DNA from: Chloroflexota bacterium
Lineage (GTDB): Bacteria > Chloroflexota > Dehalococcoidia > JAUQQI01
NCBI GenBank assembly: GCA_030549955.1
Contig: JAUQQI010000009.1
Location: 1-8,603, forward strand
DNA: 8,603 nt
Reading direction: 5' to 3'
The notes beneath the pieces are model-generated. The model was not told where the DNA came from. It saw only the letters and a list, made by a program, of their open reading frames with translations, and ran no database searches. How positions within the stretch are numbered: position 1 is the first letter of the stretch; the number at the start of each line of letters is the position of its first letter. The position numbers and the translations under genes are program-made. This document shows, one piece after another, positions 1 to 6,799 of the stretch.

Positions 1-1133
1 AGTTCCCCTACACGTCGGCCCTGGGCTGGACCTACGACAGCGGCAACTACGCCGCCGCCCTGGATAAGGCCCTCAAAATGGTCGGCTACGACGAGCTCCG
101 GCGGGAGCAGGCCGAGCGGCGGGCGCGGGGCGAGCTGATGGGCATCGGCATCTCATCCTACACCGAGATCGTCGGGGCCGGCCCCAGCCACCTCTTCGAT
201 ATCGCCGGCCTGAAGATGTTCGACAGCTGCGAAATCCGGGTCCACCCGACCGGCAAGGCCATCGCCCGGTTCGGCACCCGCCATCAGGGCCAGGGCCACG
301 AGACGACCTTTGCTCAGATTGTCGCCCACGAGCTCGGCCTCGGCGTCGAGGACGTCCTGGTCGAGGAGGGCGATACGGATACGGCCCCCTACGGACTCGG
401 AACCTACGCCAGCCGCTCGACCCCGACGGCCGGGGCCGCGGCCGCCCTCTGCGCCCGCCGGATCCGGGACAAGGCCCGGAAGATCGCCGCCCACCTTCTC
501 GAGGCGGCTGAGGAGGACGTGGTCTGGGAAAACCGGCGGTTCCAGGTTCGGGGGACCCCGGAGCGGTCAGTCACCATGGCCGACGTGGCCTTGGCCGCCT
601 ACACTAACCCCCCGCCGGGAACGGAGCCCGGCCTCGAGGCCGTCTACTACTACGACCCGCCGAACCTGACGTTCCCCTTCGGCACCTATGTCTGTGTTGT
701 CGATATTGACAAAGGGACCGGACAGGTGCACGTCCGCCGGTTTGTCGGGGTTGATGACTGCGGCAACGTCATCAATCCCATGATTGTTGAGGGGCAGATC
801 CACGGGGGCCTCACCGAAGGCTTCGCCATCGCCTTTATGCAGGAGATTGCCTACGACCAGGACGGCAACTGCCTTTCGTCCAACTTTACCGAATACCTGG
901 TCCCGACAGCGGTCGAGACGCCCCGGTGGGAGCTGGACCGGACGGTCACCCCCTCGCCCCACCATCCTCTCGGGGCGAAGGGGGTCGGCGAGTCCGCCAA
1001 CGTCGGTTCGCCGGCGGCCTTTGTCAACGCCGTTGTCGATGCCCTCTCGCTCCTGGGCGTGCGCCATATTGACATGCCGATAACGCCCTGGAAAATCTGG
1101 CGAATCCTGCGGGAGCACGGCATCAGGGAGTAG
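1..1133 (+). CDS. coxL: Aerobic carbon monoxide dehydrogenase large subunit, C-terminal part (form-I-like CoxL)
   Basis: This is the last 376 codons (first full codon at base 3) of a protein that is normally about 800 residues; the N-terminal half lies left of the window. CoxL is the molybdenum-binding subunit of the enzyme that oxidises CO to CO2 with water, working with CoxM (FAD) and CoxS (2Fe-2S). Visible family landmarks are GQGHETT (288-308), part of the Mo-pterin pocket; the block GDTDTAPYGLGTYASRSTP; INPMIVEGQIHGGLTEG; and the closing GAKGVGESANVGS, whose Glu (990-992) matches the catalytic Glu beside Mo in this family. From memory of Oligotropha CoxL, similarity runs throughout to the C-terminus (HIDMPITP, then a short tail), which favours form I over other xanthine dehydrogenase relatives. 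The diagnostic active-site loop (AYxCSFR in form I) is outside the window, so form I is inferred. An XdhC-type gene follows after 4 bases. The frame is intact. Confidence 0.93.
   Translation, partial: FPYTSALGWTYDSGNYAAALDKALKMVGYDELRREQAERRARGELMGIGISSYTEIVGAGPSHLFDIAGLKMFDSCEIRVHPTGKAIARFGTRHQGQGHETTFAQIVAHELGLGVEDVLVEEGDTDTAPYGLGTYASRSTPTAGAAAALCARRIRDKARKIAAHLLEAAEEDVVWENRRFQVRGTPERSVTMADVALAAYTNPPPGTEPGLEAVYYYDPPNLTFPFGTYVCVVDIDKGTGQVHVRRFVGVDDCGNVINPMIVEGQIHGGLTEGFAIAFMQEIAYDQDGNCLSSNFTEYLVPTAVETPRWELDRTVTPSPHHPLGAKGVGESANVGSPAAFVNAVVDALSLLGVRHIDMPITPWKIWRILREHGIRE
1125..1130 (+). promoter_or_regulatory. Shine-Dalgarno site for the XdhC-YHS gene
   Basis: AGGGAG lies inside the last codons of coxL, 7 bases before the ATG at 1138. 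It supports that start and indicates that the two genes are read from one transcript. Confidence 0.6.
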
Positions 1134-1137
1134 GCTG

Positions 1138-2067
1138 ATGGGCTGGCGGCTGGCGGGTGGGGTGCGGCTGGACGAGCTGGTCCGGCAGCTGGAGGCCCGG
1201 GGTGAGGCCTTTGCCGTCGCGACCGTCGTGCGCCGGCGGCCGCCGGCCTCGGCCCGGCCCGGCGACCGGGCGGTCATTACGGCCGGGGGCGAGGTCTACG
1301 GCTGGGTTGGGGGCGGCTGTAGCCGGGACGTGGTCATCCGGGTTGCGGCCGAGGTGATCCGGACCGGCCAGCCCCGATTGCTCCGCCTTGGGGCCCCGGC
1401 GGGGGATGGGGACGTTATCGCCGCCCCCATGGCCTGCCCAAGCGAAGGGGAACTCGACGTTTTTATCGAGCCGTGGCTCCAGGAGCCGTGGCTTTTAGTC
1501 TTCGGAGAGTCGGTGGTGGCCCGGACTCTGGAAAGCCTCGGCCGGAGCCTCGGCTACAAGGTGGCGGCCGTCGGCCCTGACCAGCTCGACCAGATGGCCG
1601 ATTTTGGGGCCGGCTCGGAGCTTTACGCCGTTGTTGCGACGATGGGCCACTACGACGAGGATGCCCTCGAGGCGGCCCTCCGGCTCCCGGCCCGGTACCT
1701 CGGCCTGGTCGCCAGCCGGCGCCGGGCCGGGGCTGTTCTGGCCGAGCTCAGCCGCCGGGGCTGGGCCGCCGGGGACCTCGCCCGGATTGAGGCCCCGGCC
1801 GGCCTGGACCTCGGGGCGGCAACCCAGGAGGAGGTCGCCCTCGCGGTTATGGCCGGGATTACGCGGCTTCGCCGGGCCGGGGCCCGGCCGGTGACCGGAG
1901 TCGGGCCGCTCCCGACCGCCCGGGACCCGGTCTGCGGGATGGGAGTCGGGGTGGCGACGGCCCGTCACCGGGCCGAGTGGGCCGGCCAGACCTACTATTT
2001 CTGCTCTGCCCAGTGCCGCCGGGCCTTCCTCGAGAATCCGACCGCCTACACCGGCCCCGCCGGCTAG
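1138..2067 (+). CDS. XdhC/CoxI-family molybdenum-cofactor maturation protein with C-terminal YHS domain
   Basis: This is a 309-residue XdhC/CoxI-type factor. Family members bind the molybdenum cofactor, help it acquire its terminal sulfur and deliver it to xanthine dehydrogenase-type enzymes such as CoxL. The N-terminal domain (about 10-113) has GWVGGGCSRD (Cys61) and MACPSEGELDVFIEP (Cys100). A Rossmann-like XdhC_C domain follows (about 118-245), with YAVVATMGHYDEDALEAAL and YLGLVASRRR, ending in the typical GAATQEEVALAVMAGI stretch. After a linker, residues 262-305 form a YHS domain: DPVCGM (Cys266), then YYFCSAQC (Cys289, Cys293), then F, NP and Y. YHS domains are small metal-binding modules; the metal here is unknown. 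The gene starts 4 bases after coxL with a Shine-Dalgarno site, so it belongs to the cox operon. Its stop overlaps that of modC in CTAG (2064-2067). I do not assign coxF or coxI, because both names are used for XdhC-like proteins. Confidence 0.9.
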   Translation: MGWRLAGGVRLDELVRQLEARGEAFAVATVVRRRPPASARPGDRAVITAGGEVYGWVGGGCSRDVVIRVAAEVIRTGQPRLLRLGAPAGDGDVIAAPMACPSEGELDVFIEPWLQEPWLLVFGESVVARTLESLGRSLGYKVAAVGPDQLDQMADFGAGSELYAVVATMGHYDEDALEAALRLPARYLGLVASRRRAGAVLAELSRRGWAAGDLARIEAPAGLDLGAATQEEVALAVMAGITRLRRAGARPVTGVGPLPTARDPVCGMGVGVATARHRAEWAGQTYYFCSAQCRRAFLENPTAYTGPAG

Positions 2068-3182
2068 ACGGCTCCAGCCTGCGGGATCAGATGCACGGCT
2101 TCGGGGTCGACGGCCAGCGTCCACGTGCGGACGCGGTCCAGCCGGAGCCGCTCGTGGACGTAGGCCGGCACCTCCACCTCCAGGTCGTAGTCGCGGTTGG
2201 GGCTTAGGCGTGGCCCCGTCAGCCGGAAGTAGAGAACCGAGGCGAGACCGTAATCAGCCTCCCTGGTGATTTCGCCGAGGACCAGATTCGCGTCGGCGGC
2301 CCGGTGGAGCCGTTCGGGCAGAACCAGGGCGATGCGCTCGGCCCGGACGCAGACCCAAACCGGGTCCCCGGGCCGGAGGCCGGCCGGGGTCGCTGCCGGC
2401 CGGGCCAGGAGGTCCCGCTCCCCGACCCGGACGCGCAGGCCCCCTTCGCTGACCAGGCTCACCCGACCGTGAAAGATGTTGCGCACGCCCATAAGGTGGG
2501 CCGCCTCAAGCTGGGCCGGCCGGTTGAGCACCTCCTTCGGCGGTCCGACCTGGAGGAGCCGGCCCCGGTCGACAACCGCCAGGCGGTCGGCCAGAAACAT
2601 TGCCTCGGCCAGGTTGTGGGTCACGAAAAGGGTAGGAATCCCAAACTGCCGCTGCAGGTCCCGAATGAGGCCTTGAAGCTCCAGGCGGGTCGGCACGTCG
2701 AGGGCCGAAAGGGGCTCATCAAGCAGGAGCACCTCCGGCCTGACGGCCAGGGCCCGGGCCAGGGCGACCCGCTGCTGCTGGCCCCCGGAAAGCTGCTGGG
2801 GCCGACGGTCGGCCAGCTCCCGAAGGCCGACCAGGTCCAGCAGCTCGAAGACCTGCCGCCGCACTTCTTCCGGCTTGCCCCGCAGGCCATAGGCAACGTT
2901 ATCAAAGACCGAAAGGTGAGGAAAGAGGGCATAGCCCTGGGGCACATAACCGACCCGCCGGGCCTGGGGCGGCAGATTAACGCCGGCCTTGGAGTCAAAG
3001 AGCACCCGGCCCCCCAGCACGATGTGCCCGGCTTCGGGCCGGAAGAGGCCGGCAACCGCCCGGAGGGTGAGGGTCTTGCCGGCACCGGACCGGCCGAAAA
3101 GCACGAGAATTTCCCGGCTAATGTTCAGGCTGAGCTCGAGCCGGAAGCCGGCCCAGACGTGACGAACCTCAACCTCAAGCAT
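2064..3182 (-). CDS. modC: Molybdate ABC transporter ATP-binding protein ModC
   Basis: This 372-residue cytoplasmic ATPase energises ModB for molybdate (possibly tungstate) import. All ABC motifs are intact: Walker A GRSGAGKT (30-37), Q-loop Gln82, signature LSGGQ (131-135), Walker B VLLLDEP (151-157), D-loop SALD and H-loop His189. From about residue 235 there is a C-terminal TOBE/Mop-like region (RNIFHGRV, VCVRAERIALVLPE), as in ModC-type ATPases, which in the family can bind oxyanion and tune transport. The ATG lies 3 bases after the modB stop (TAG-GCC-ATG) and no strong Shine-Dalgarno site is visible, so expression is probably coupled to modB. It is the last gene of the operon and collides head-on with the XdhC-YHS gene, sharing CTAG at 2064-2067. 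Sulfate or tungstate ATPases look similar; the modA and modB neighbours settle the call. Confidence 0.93.
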   Translation of the reverse strand: MLEVEVRHVWAGFRLELSLNISREILVLFGRSGAGKTLTLRAVAGLFRPEAGHIVLGGRVLFDSKAGVNLPPQARRVGYVPQGYALFPHLSVFDNVAYGLRGKPEEVRRQVFELLDLVGLRELADRRPQQLSGGQQQRVALARALAVRPEVLLLDEPLSALDVPTRLELQGLIRDLQRQFGIPTLFVTHNLAEAMFLADRLAVVDRGRLLQVGPPKEVLNRPAQLEAAHLMGVRNIFHGRVSLVSEGGLRVRVGERDLLARPAATPAGLRPGDPVWVCVRAERIALVLPERLHRAADANLVLGEITREADYGLASVLYFRLTGPRLSPNRDYDLEVEVPAYVHERLRLDRVRTWTLAVDPEAVHLIPQAGAV

Positions 3183-3185
3183 GGC

Positions 3186-3842
3186 CTACGCCGCAAGCCG
3201 CCGGCCGAGCCGCTGGATCGCCAGCAAGCTCAGGATGCTGAAGGCCGTCAGGACGGCAACCAGCACCCCGGCCAGGCCGAGATTTCCGGCCTGGACGGTG
3301 TCGTAGACGGCGATGGCCAGGGTTTGCGTCCGGCCCGGGATGTTGCCGGCGACCATCAGGGTTGCGCCGAAGTCGCCCAGAGCCCGGGCAAAGGCAAGGA
3401 CCGTCCCGGCCAGGATGCCCCGCCCGGCCAGCGGCAGGGTAATGGTCCGGAAGACCTCCAGTTCCGACCGGCCCAGGGTACGGGCAACCTGCTCAAGCTC
3501 GGGGTCGACCCCCTCAAAGGCGGCCCGGCAGGACTGGACCATCAGGGGAAATGAGGCCACCGCCGAGGCCACCACCGCCCCCCGCCAGGTGAAGACCAGG
3601 GGAACGCCCAGGGCATCCAGGGCCTGGCCAATGGGACTGGTCCGGCCGAGGGCTACCAGCAGATAATAACCGAGAACGGTTGGGGGCAGCACCAGCGGGA
3701 CCGTAGTCAGGGCCGCCAGCAGGTCCCGCCCCGGGAAGCGGCCCCGGGCGAGAGCCCACCCGAGGGCAACGCCAGCGACAAGATTCAGCCCCGTGGCCAG
3801 GGTCGCCACCTGAGCCGACAGGACAAAGGGAAACCAGTCCAT
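3186..3842 (-). CDS. modB: Molybdate ABC transporter permease ModB
   Basis: This is a 218-residue inner-membrane permease, the usual ModB length, with about five hydrophobic segments. Family marks are [20 protein letters not shown] (46-65), the EAA coupling loop that contacts ModC (about 117-141, [15 protein letters not shown] onward), and [20 protein letters not shown] (156-175), which is close to the ModB consensus. The modA stop and the modB start abut (TGA-ATG), and GGGAGG lies about 10 bases before the ATG within the end of modA, so translation is probably coupled. Together with ModA and ModC it makes a complete ModA2B2C2-type importer. CysT/CysW sulfate permeases are related, but the [10 protein letters not shown] segment and the single permease gene point to molybdate or tungstate. 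Confidence 0.94.
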   Translation of the reverse strand: MDWFPFVLSAQVATLATGLNLVAGVALGWALARGRFPGRDLLAALTTVPLVLPPTVLGYYLLVALGRTSPIGQALDALGVPLVFTWRGAVVASAVASFPLMVQSCRAAFEGVDPELEQVARTLGRSELEVFRTITLPLAGRGILAGTVLAFARALGDFGATLMVAGNIPGRTQTLAIAVYDTVQAGNLGLAGVLVAVLTAFSILSLLAIQRLGRRLAA

Positions 3843-4664
3843 TCAGTTTCCGCCTCCCGCCGGTTCGAAGCCGTATTTCTTGAGGATGGCCTGGCCTTCC
3901 GGACTCAGGATGAACCCGACGAAATCCCGGGCCCGGGGCTCGTTCCGGGTTTGGCGCAGGACGGCCAGGCCCTGGTCAATGGGGTCATGGAGCTCGGCCG
4001 AAACCAGGGCGTACGGCAGGCCGCCCGATATAACCAGCGACAGGGCCACCAGACCGGCATCAGCCTGGCCGGTCTGAACGAGCTGGAAGGTCTGCAGGAT
4101 GTTCTCCCCAAAAACGATTCGGGGGCGGACCTCGTCCCACAGGCCGGCCCGTTCCAGGGCCTGCCGCGCGGCCCGGCCGTAGGGGGCATGGTCCGGGTTA
4201 GCAATGGCCACATACCTGATGTCTGGCCCCTTAAGGTCAGCCAGGCCGGCGGGGGCCCGGTTCAGCTTCGGTGCCAGGACGAGGACAAGCCGGCCCCGGG
4301 CGTAAAGCTTCTCGGTGCCCGGCACCGTATGGCCGCCCCGGCTGAGCCGGTCAATAAAGCCCCGGTCAGCGGATAAAAAGAGATCGAACGGGGCCCCGTT
4401 CTCGATTTGTTGGGTCAGCTGGCCGCTTGAGCCGTAGCTTATGACCAGCCTCGTCCGGGTTCGGTCACCGTAGACCCTGGCGGCGTCATCGAGGGCGAGC
4501 CGGAGGTCGGCCGCGGCCGCAACCGTCAGCTCGTCCCCGGCCGAACCCCCAGTCGGGCTGTTAGCCGTCCGGGCCCCAGGCGCCAGCCTGTCCCAGACCA
4601 GGCCAGCGCCGATTCCCAGAATTGCCAGTCCCGCGAAGGCAAGGAAGAACGTCCGTCTTGTCAT
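3843..4664 (-). CDS. modA: Molybdate-binding extracytoplasmic protein ModA
   Basis: This 273-residue solute-binding protein captures molybdate outside the membrane and passes it to ModB. Residues 1-24 form a basic start (MTRR) and a hydrophobic stretch, so it is exported or membrane-anchored; there is no lipobox Cys and no clear AxA cleavage site. The mature fold starts near ELTVAAAADL (45-54), followed by SYGSSGQL (77-83) and GAPFDLFLSAD (90-100), which are the oxyanion-binding regions, then IANPDHAPYGRAA (154-166), GENILQTFQLVQTGQADAGLVAL (186-208) and the closing SPEGQAILKKYGFEP. The first loop reads AAADL where E. coli ModA has AAASL; Asp forms are common in a second ModA class, recalled from Geobacter- and Azotobacter-type proteins. 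The start is supported by AAGGAGG (4672-4678) and by an ATGA overlap with the upstream TSUP gene. Tungstate specificity cannot be excluded. Confidence 0.94.
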   Translation of the reverse strand: MTRRTFFLAFAGLAILGIGAGLVWDRLAPGARTANSPTGGSAGDELTVAAAADLRLALDDAARVYGDRTRTRLVISYGSSGQLTQQIENGAPFDLFLSADRGFIDRLSRGGHTVPGTEKLYARGRLVLVLAPKLNRAPAGLADLKGPDIRYVAIANPDHAPYGRAARQALERAGLWDEVRPRIVFGENILQTFQLVQTGQADAGLVALSLVISGGLPYALVSAELHDPIDQGLAVLRQTRNEPRARDFVGFILSPEGQAILKKYGFEPAGGGN

Positions 4665-5497
4665 GAGTGTTCCTCCTTCCGGGCGAAAACTCTGACGGCA
4701 GAAACTATGAGCAAAAGGCCCAGCGCAACTTTCAGGGCCTGGCCGGGGACAAAGCCGACCAGTCCCCCGCCGAGGATTCCACCGGCAACCGACCCCAAAG
4801 CCATGGGAATGACTATTGACTTAAGGATGGGGCCCCCGGTTGGCAGGACTCCGACGGCTGCGTACCGGGCAAGCCCCATCAATACCGTCGGCAGGGAGAT
4901 GGCGAGGCTGGCGGTGCCGGCCGCCTTGATTTCGAGGCCGAATCCCAGCACGAGGGTCGGGATGATGAGCTCGCCGCCGGCCACCCCGAGCAAACTGCTC
5001 ACCAGCCCAATGCCTACCCCGAAAGCCTGGGCAGCCGCAGCCCGCCAGACGAGAATGTCGGCAATGAGCCCCCGGGATTCCCCCTGGCTGACCAGTCCCT
5101 CCCAGATGAGCAGCCCGCCGATGCCCACCAGCACTACGAGCAGAAGCCACTCAAAGGTTCGGACCCGCAGCCGCTGGACAATGCCCGGGCCGACAAAGGC
5201 CCCGATGAGGCCCCCGGCCATCAGCAGACCCACAGTGACCCCGGCCTCAAGCACGGGCCCCAGCGTCAGGGACACGGCCCGGACCGGCAACGCCGCGGCC
5301 AGTACCGCGAAGCTGATGGCCAGATTCATCGGAACTGCCCGTTTGGCCGGGAGACCCAGCAGCCCGACCAGGACAGGCAGCCGGAACTCGGCCCCGCCGA
5401 GGCCGATCACCGCGCCCAGCCCGCCCACCCCCGCGCCCGTGAGCAGCGAAAGCCAGGTTAACGGCCGATTGGGCCGGCCTGAGCCCCCGTTTACCAT
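4661..5497 (-). CDS. TauE/SafE (TSUP) family membrane transporter in the molybdate operon
   Basis: This 278-residue integral membrane protein has two homologous halves, the hallmark of the TauE/SafE/TSUP family. The first half has GLGGAEFRLP (about 32-41) followed by KRAVPMNLAISFAV; the second has GVAGGELIIP (171-180) followed by IKAAGTASLAISLP. Hydrophobic segments fill nearly the whole length, with a charged tail (RKEEHS). Family members move sulfite, sulfoacetate, organosulfonates or related anions, often as exporters, but many are uncharacterised. It starts 9 bases after the regulator stop, with TGAGGCG overlapping that stop as a possible Shine-Dalgarno site, and its own stop overlaps modA in ATGA. 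The placement suggests a role tied to molybdate, such as anion exchange, efflux of excess oxyanion or removal of competing sulfur oxyanions. This is inference; the substrate is not visible in the sequence. Confidence 0.88.
   Translation of the reverse strand: MVNGGSGRPNRPLTWLSLLTGAGVGGLGAVIGLGGAEFRLPVLVGLLGLPAKRAVPMNLAISFAVLAAALPVRAVSLTLGPVLEAGVTVGLLMAGGLIGAFVGPGIVQRLRVRTFEWLLLVVLVGIGGLLIWEGLVSQGESRGLIADILVWRAAAAQAFGVGIGLVSSLLGVAGGELIIPTLVLGFGLEIKAAGTASLAISLPTVLMGLARYAAVGVLPTGGPILKSIVIPMALGSVAGGILGGGLVGFVPGQALKVALGLLLIVSAVRVFARKEEHS
4672..4678 (-). promoter_or_regulatory. Strong Shine-Dalgarno site for modA
   Basis: Read on the minus strand this is AAGGAGG, 7 bases before the modA ATG and inside the end of the TSUP gene. 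It is the best ribosome binding site within the operon interior, which suits a binding protein needed in excess over the membrane parts. Confidence 0.7.
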
Positions 5498-5506
5498 CGG
5501 TTCGCC

Positions 5507-6634
5507 TCAGGCCGCCGGCAGTTCGGCCACCACCGCCCCCGTCCGGTCCGCATCGTAGCCCGAAAGGGCCCTTAGGTCGGCCCGGAATGCCCGGGATTGC
5601 AGGACGTCCAGCATGGTCGTGACAGCCGGGTGGTCCAGCAGGTCCCGGGGAATAAGCAGGTCGAAGCGGGCGAGGGCCAGCGGGACGAAATCCAGCCCCA
5701 AAGCCCGGGCCGCTGCCCGGAGGGTGATCCCCGCATCAGCCCCGCCCCCGGCCACGACCCTGGCCACTGCCAGGTGGCTCGTGACCACCAGGTGGTAGCC
5801 ATTAACCCGGTCCGGGTCAATGCCGGCCTGTGCCAGCAGACCGTCCAGCAGCACCCGGCTTCCGGACCCGGTCTCCCGGTTAACCAGCCGGACGTCGGGC
5901 CGGGCGAGGTCACCAACACCCCGGATGCCCTTCGGGTTGCCGGTCCGCACCGCCAGGCCCAGCTCCCAGGTCGCAAAGCCAACCACGATGCCGCCGGTGA
6001 AGCCCAGGGTTCGGCGGGCCTCCCACAGGTTGTATTCCCGGCCGTCCGGGTCGGGCAGGTGGGAGCCGGCGACGTGGGCATGGCCCCGGCTCAGGGCGGC
6101 CAGGGCGGCCCGGCTGGATGCTCCCAGCCAGCGCAACCCGACCTCCGGATTGCGCCGCTCGACGTGGCCGGCCAGGACGCTCAGGGCCGGGTCGCAGCCC
6201 AGGACCAGGGCGGTCCGCTCCAGGCGGCCCAGGGGAACCGTCAGCTCGGGCCGGTCAGAACCCACGAGAAGCCCGTCGGACGGAACGAAACCCTCCTGGA
6301 GACCCCTGGCTTCCCCGAGGGGATGGCCGACCCAGCGACCCCGGACGTTGACAACGACGAGCCGGGTTCCTGCGGGGTAAACCGGTCCGGCCAGCTCGAC
6401 CGGGGCCGAAACTGCCGCCGTGGCCAGGTCGAAGAGGTCCTCGACCCGGCAGCCGAGGGCACGCGCCAGACGGAGGGCAACGGCCGTGTTTGGAAGATAA
6501 CGGCCGGCCTCAATGGCGCTCAGAGCCTGGCGGGTTATACCGGCCTGCCGGGCGAGCTCAGCCTGGGAAAGTCCCCTGGCGATTCGGACGGCCCTCACCC
6601 GGCTTACCAGGTCCGACCGGTGGACACCCATCAT
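5507..6634 (-). CDS. XRE-type HTH regulator fused to a molybdate-binding-like (PBP_like) domain
   Basis: This 375-residue one-component regulator is the first gene of the mod operon. Residues about 12-66 are a classic XRE/Cro helix-turn-helix: VRIARGLSQAELARQAGITRQALSAIE and so on, ending in EDLFDL. After a linker containing RGRWVGHPL, residues about 145-355 resemble the PBP_like/COG1910 domain, a cytoplasmic relative of molybdate-binding proteins: GCDPALSVLAGH, SSRAALAALSRGHAHVAGSH, EYNLWE, NRETGSGSRVLLDGLL and SHLAVARVVAGGGADAGI. It probably senses molybdate or tungstate and controls its own operon, filling the role that ModE plays in E. coli; no ModE-type winged helix or Mop domain is seen. 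Two ATGs are adjacent (6632-6634 and 6629-6631); the Shine-Dalgarno spacing is 5 and 8 bases respectively, so the second may be preferred. The ligand is inferred from family and neighbours. Confidence 0.9.
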   Translation of the reverse strand: MMGVHRSDLVSRVRAVRIARGLSQAELARQAGITRQALSAIEAGRYLPNTAVALRLARALGCRVEDLFDLATAAVSAPVELAGPVYPAGTRLVVVNVRGRWVGHPLGEARGLQEGFVPSDGLLVGSDRPELTVPLGRLERTALVLGCDPALSVLAGHVERRNPEVGLRWLGASSRAALAALSRGHAHVAGSHLPDPDGREYNLWEARRTLGFTGGIVVGFATWELGLAVRTGNPKGIRGVGDLARPDVRLVNRETGSGSRVLLDGLLAQAGIDPDRVNGYHLVVTSHLAVARVVAGGGADAGITLRAAARALGLDFVPLALARFDLLIPRDLLDHPAVTTMLDVLQSRAFRADLRALSGYDADRTGAVVAELPAA

Positions 6635-6639
6635 CGGTC

Positions 6640-6645
6640 CCTCCT
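6640..6645 (-). promoter_or_regulatory. Shine-Dalgarno site deciding the regulator start
   Basis: On the minus strand this reads AGGAGG. It is 5 bases from the first ATG and 8 bases from the second, making the second Met a good alternative start, two codons' worth of sequence differing by one residue. Confidence 0.75.
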
Positions 6646-6665
6646 GCTACGGTTTTAGTAAGTAT

Positions 6666-6695
6666 AGTATAAGTGACCTAACGTTAAATATACAA
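6666..6695 (-). promoter_or_regulatory. Predicted sigma-70-like promoter of the regulator-TSUP-modABC operon
   Basis: On the minus strand, TTGTAT (6690-6695) and TATACT (6666-6671) are separated by 18 bases. A second TATACT copy follows at 6661-6666, overlapping by one base. Transcription would begin near 6655-6660, giving a leader of about 25 bases that contains the AGGAGG site. The segment from about 6652 to 6695 is strikingly AT-rich in an otherwise GC-rich window. No other comparable promoter is seen inside the operon. Confidence 0.6.
6679..6686. promoter_or_regulatory. Perfect 8-bp palindrome TAACGTTA in the mod promoter spacer, candidate operator
   Basis: TAACGTTA reads the same on both strands and sits between the predicted -35 and -10 hexamers. 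A dimeric XRE-type protein bound here would block RNA polymerase, so it is a candidate site for autoregulation by the adjacent regulator. The palindrome does not extend beyond 8 bp, and short AT-rich palindromes can arise by chance. Confidence 0.35.
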
Positions 6696-6799
6696 GACAT
6701 TCGGGCCCCGCCAGCCTTCTATCCCACACTCCAGGGCCAGCTCTGCGTCCGGAAGTTCTGTGATGCCAGCGACAATGGCACCCGCCACTCGCCGCAGTC
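6696..6799. other. Intergenic stretch with no recognised gene
   Basis: Between the mod promoter and the doubtful small frame at 6800 I see no convincing gene, tRNA, terminator or repeat. Reading frames here change in plausibility and include short open stretches on the + strand, one with a hydrophobic run (WLLASAFTL), so it may hold the decayed or frameshifted 5' end of the frame that follows. Confidence 0.4.

Noticed and set aside
567..1277. Minus strand frame (236 codons) across the coxL/XdhC junction
   Set aside because: It crosses two well-supported + strand genes, is Arg/Gly-rich and has no domain that I recognise.
2304..3554. Long open + strand frame (416 codons) antisense to modC and modB
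   Set aside because: It is full of Gly, Pro, Gln and Asp with no recognisable domain, and lies opposite intact ModC and ModB with all key motifs. Long antisense frames are expected in GC-rich DNA.
4707..5558. Open + strand frame (283 codons) antisense to the TSUP gene
   Set aside because: The product is a Pro/Ser/Thr/Arg-rich string, the usual antisense shadow of a hydrophobic membrane protein gene.
5597..6658. Open + strand frame (353 codons) antisense to the HTH regulator
   Set aside because: The composition is low-complexity and domainless, and the minus strand encodes a complete HTH plus PBP_like protein with a promoter and a Shine-Dalgarno site.
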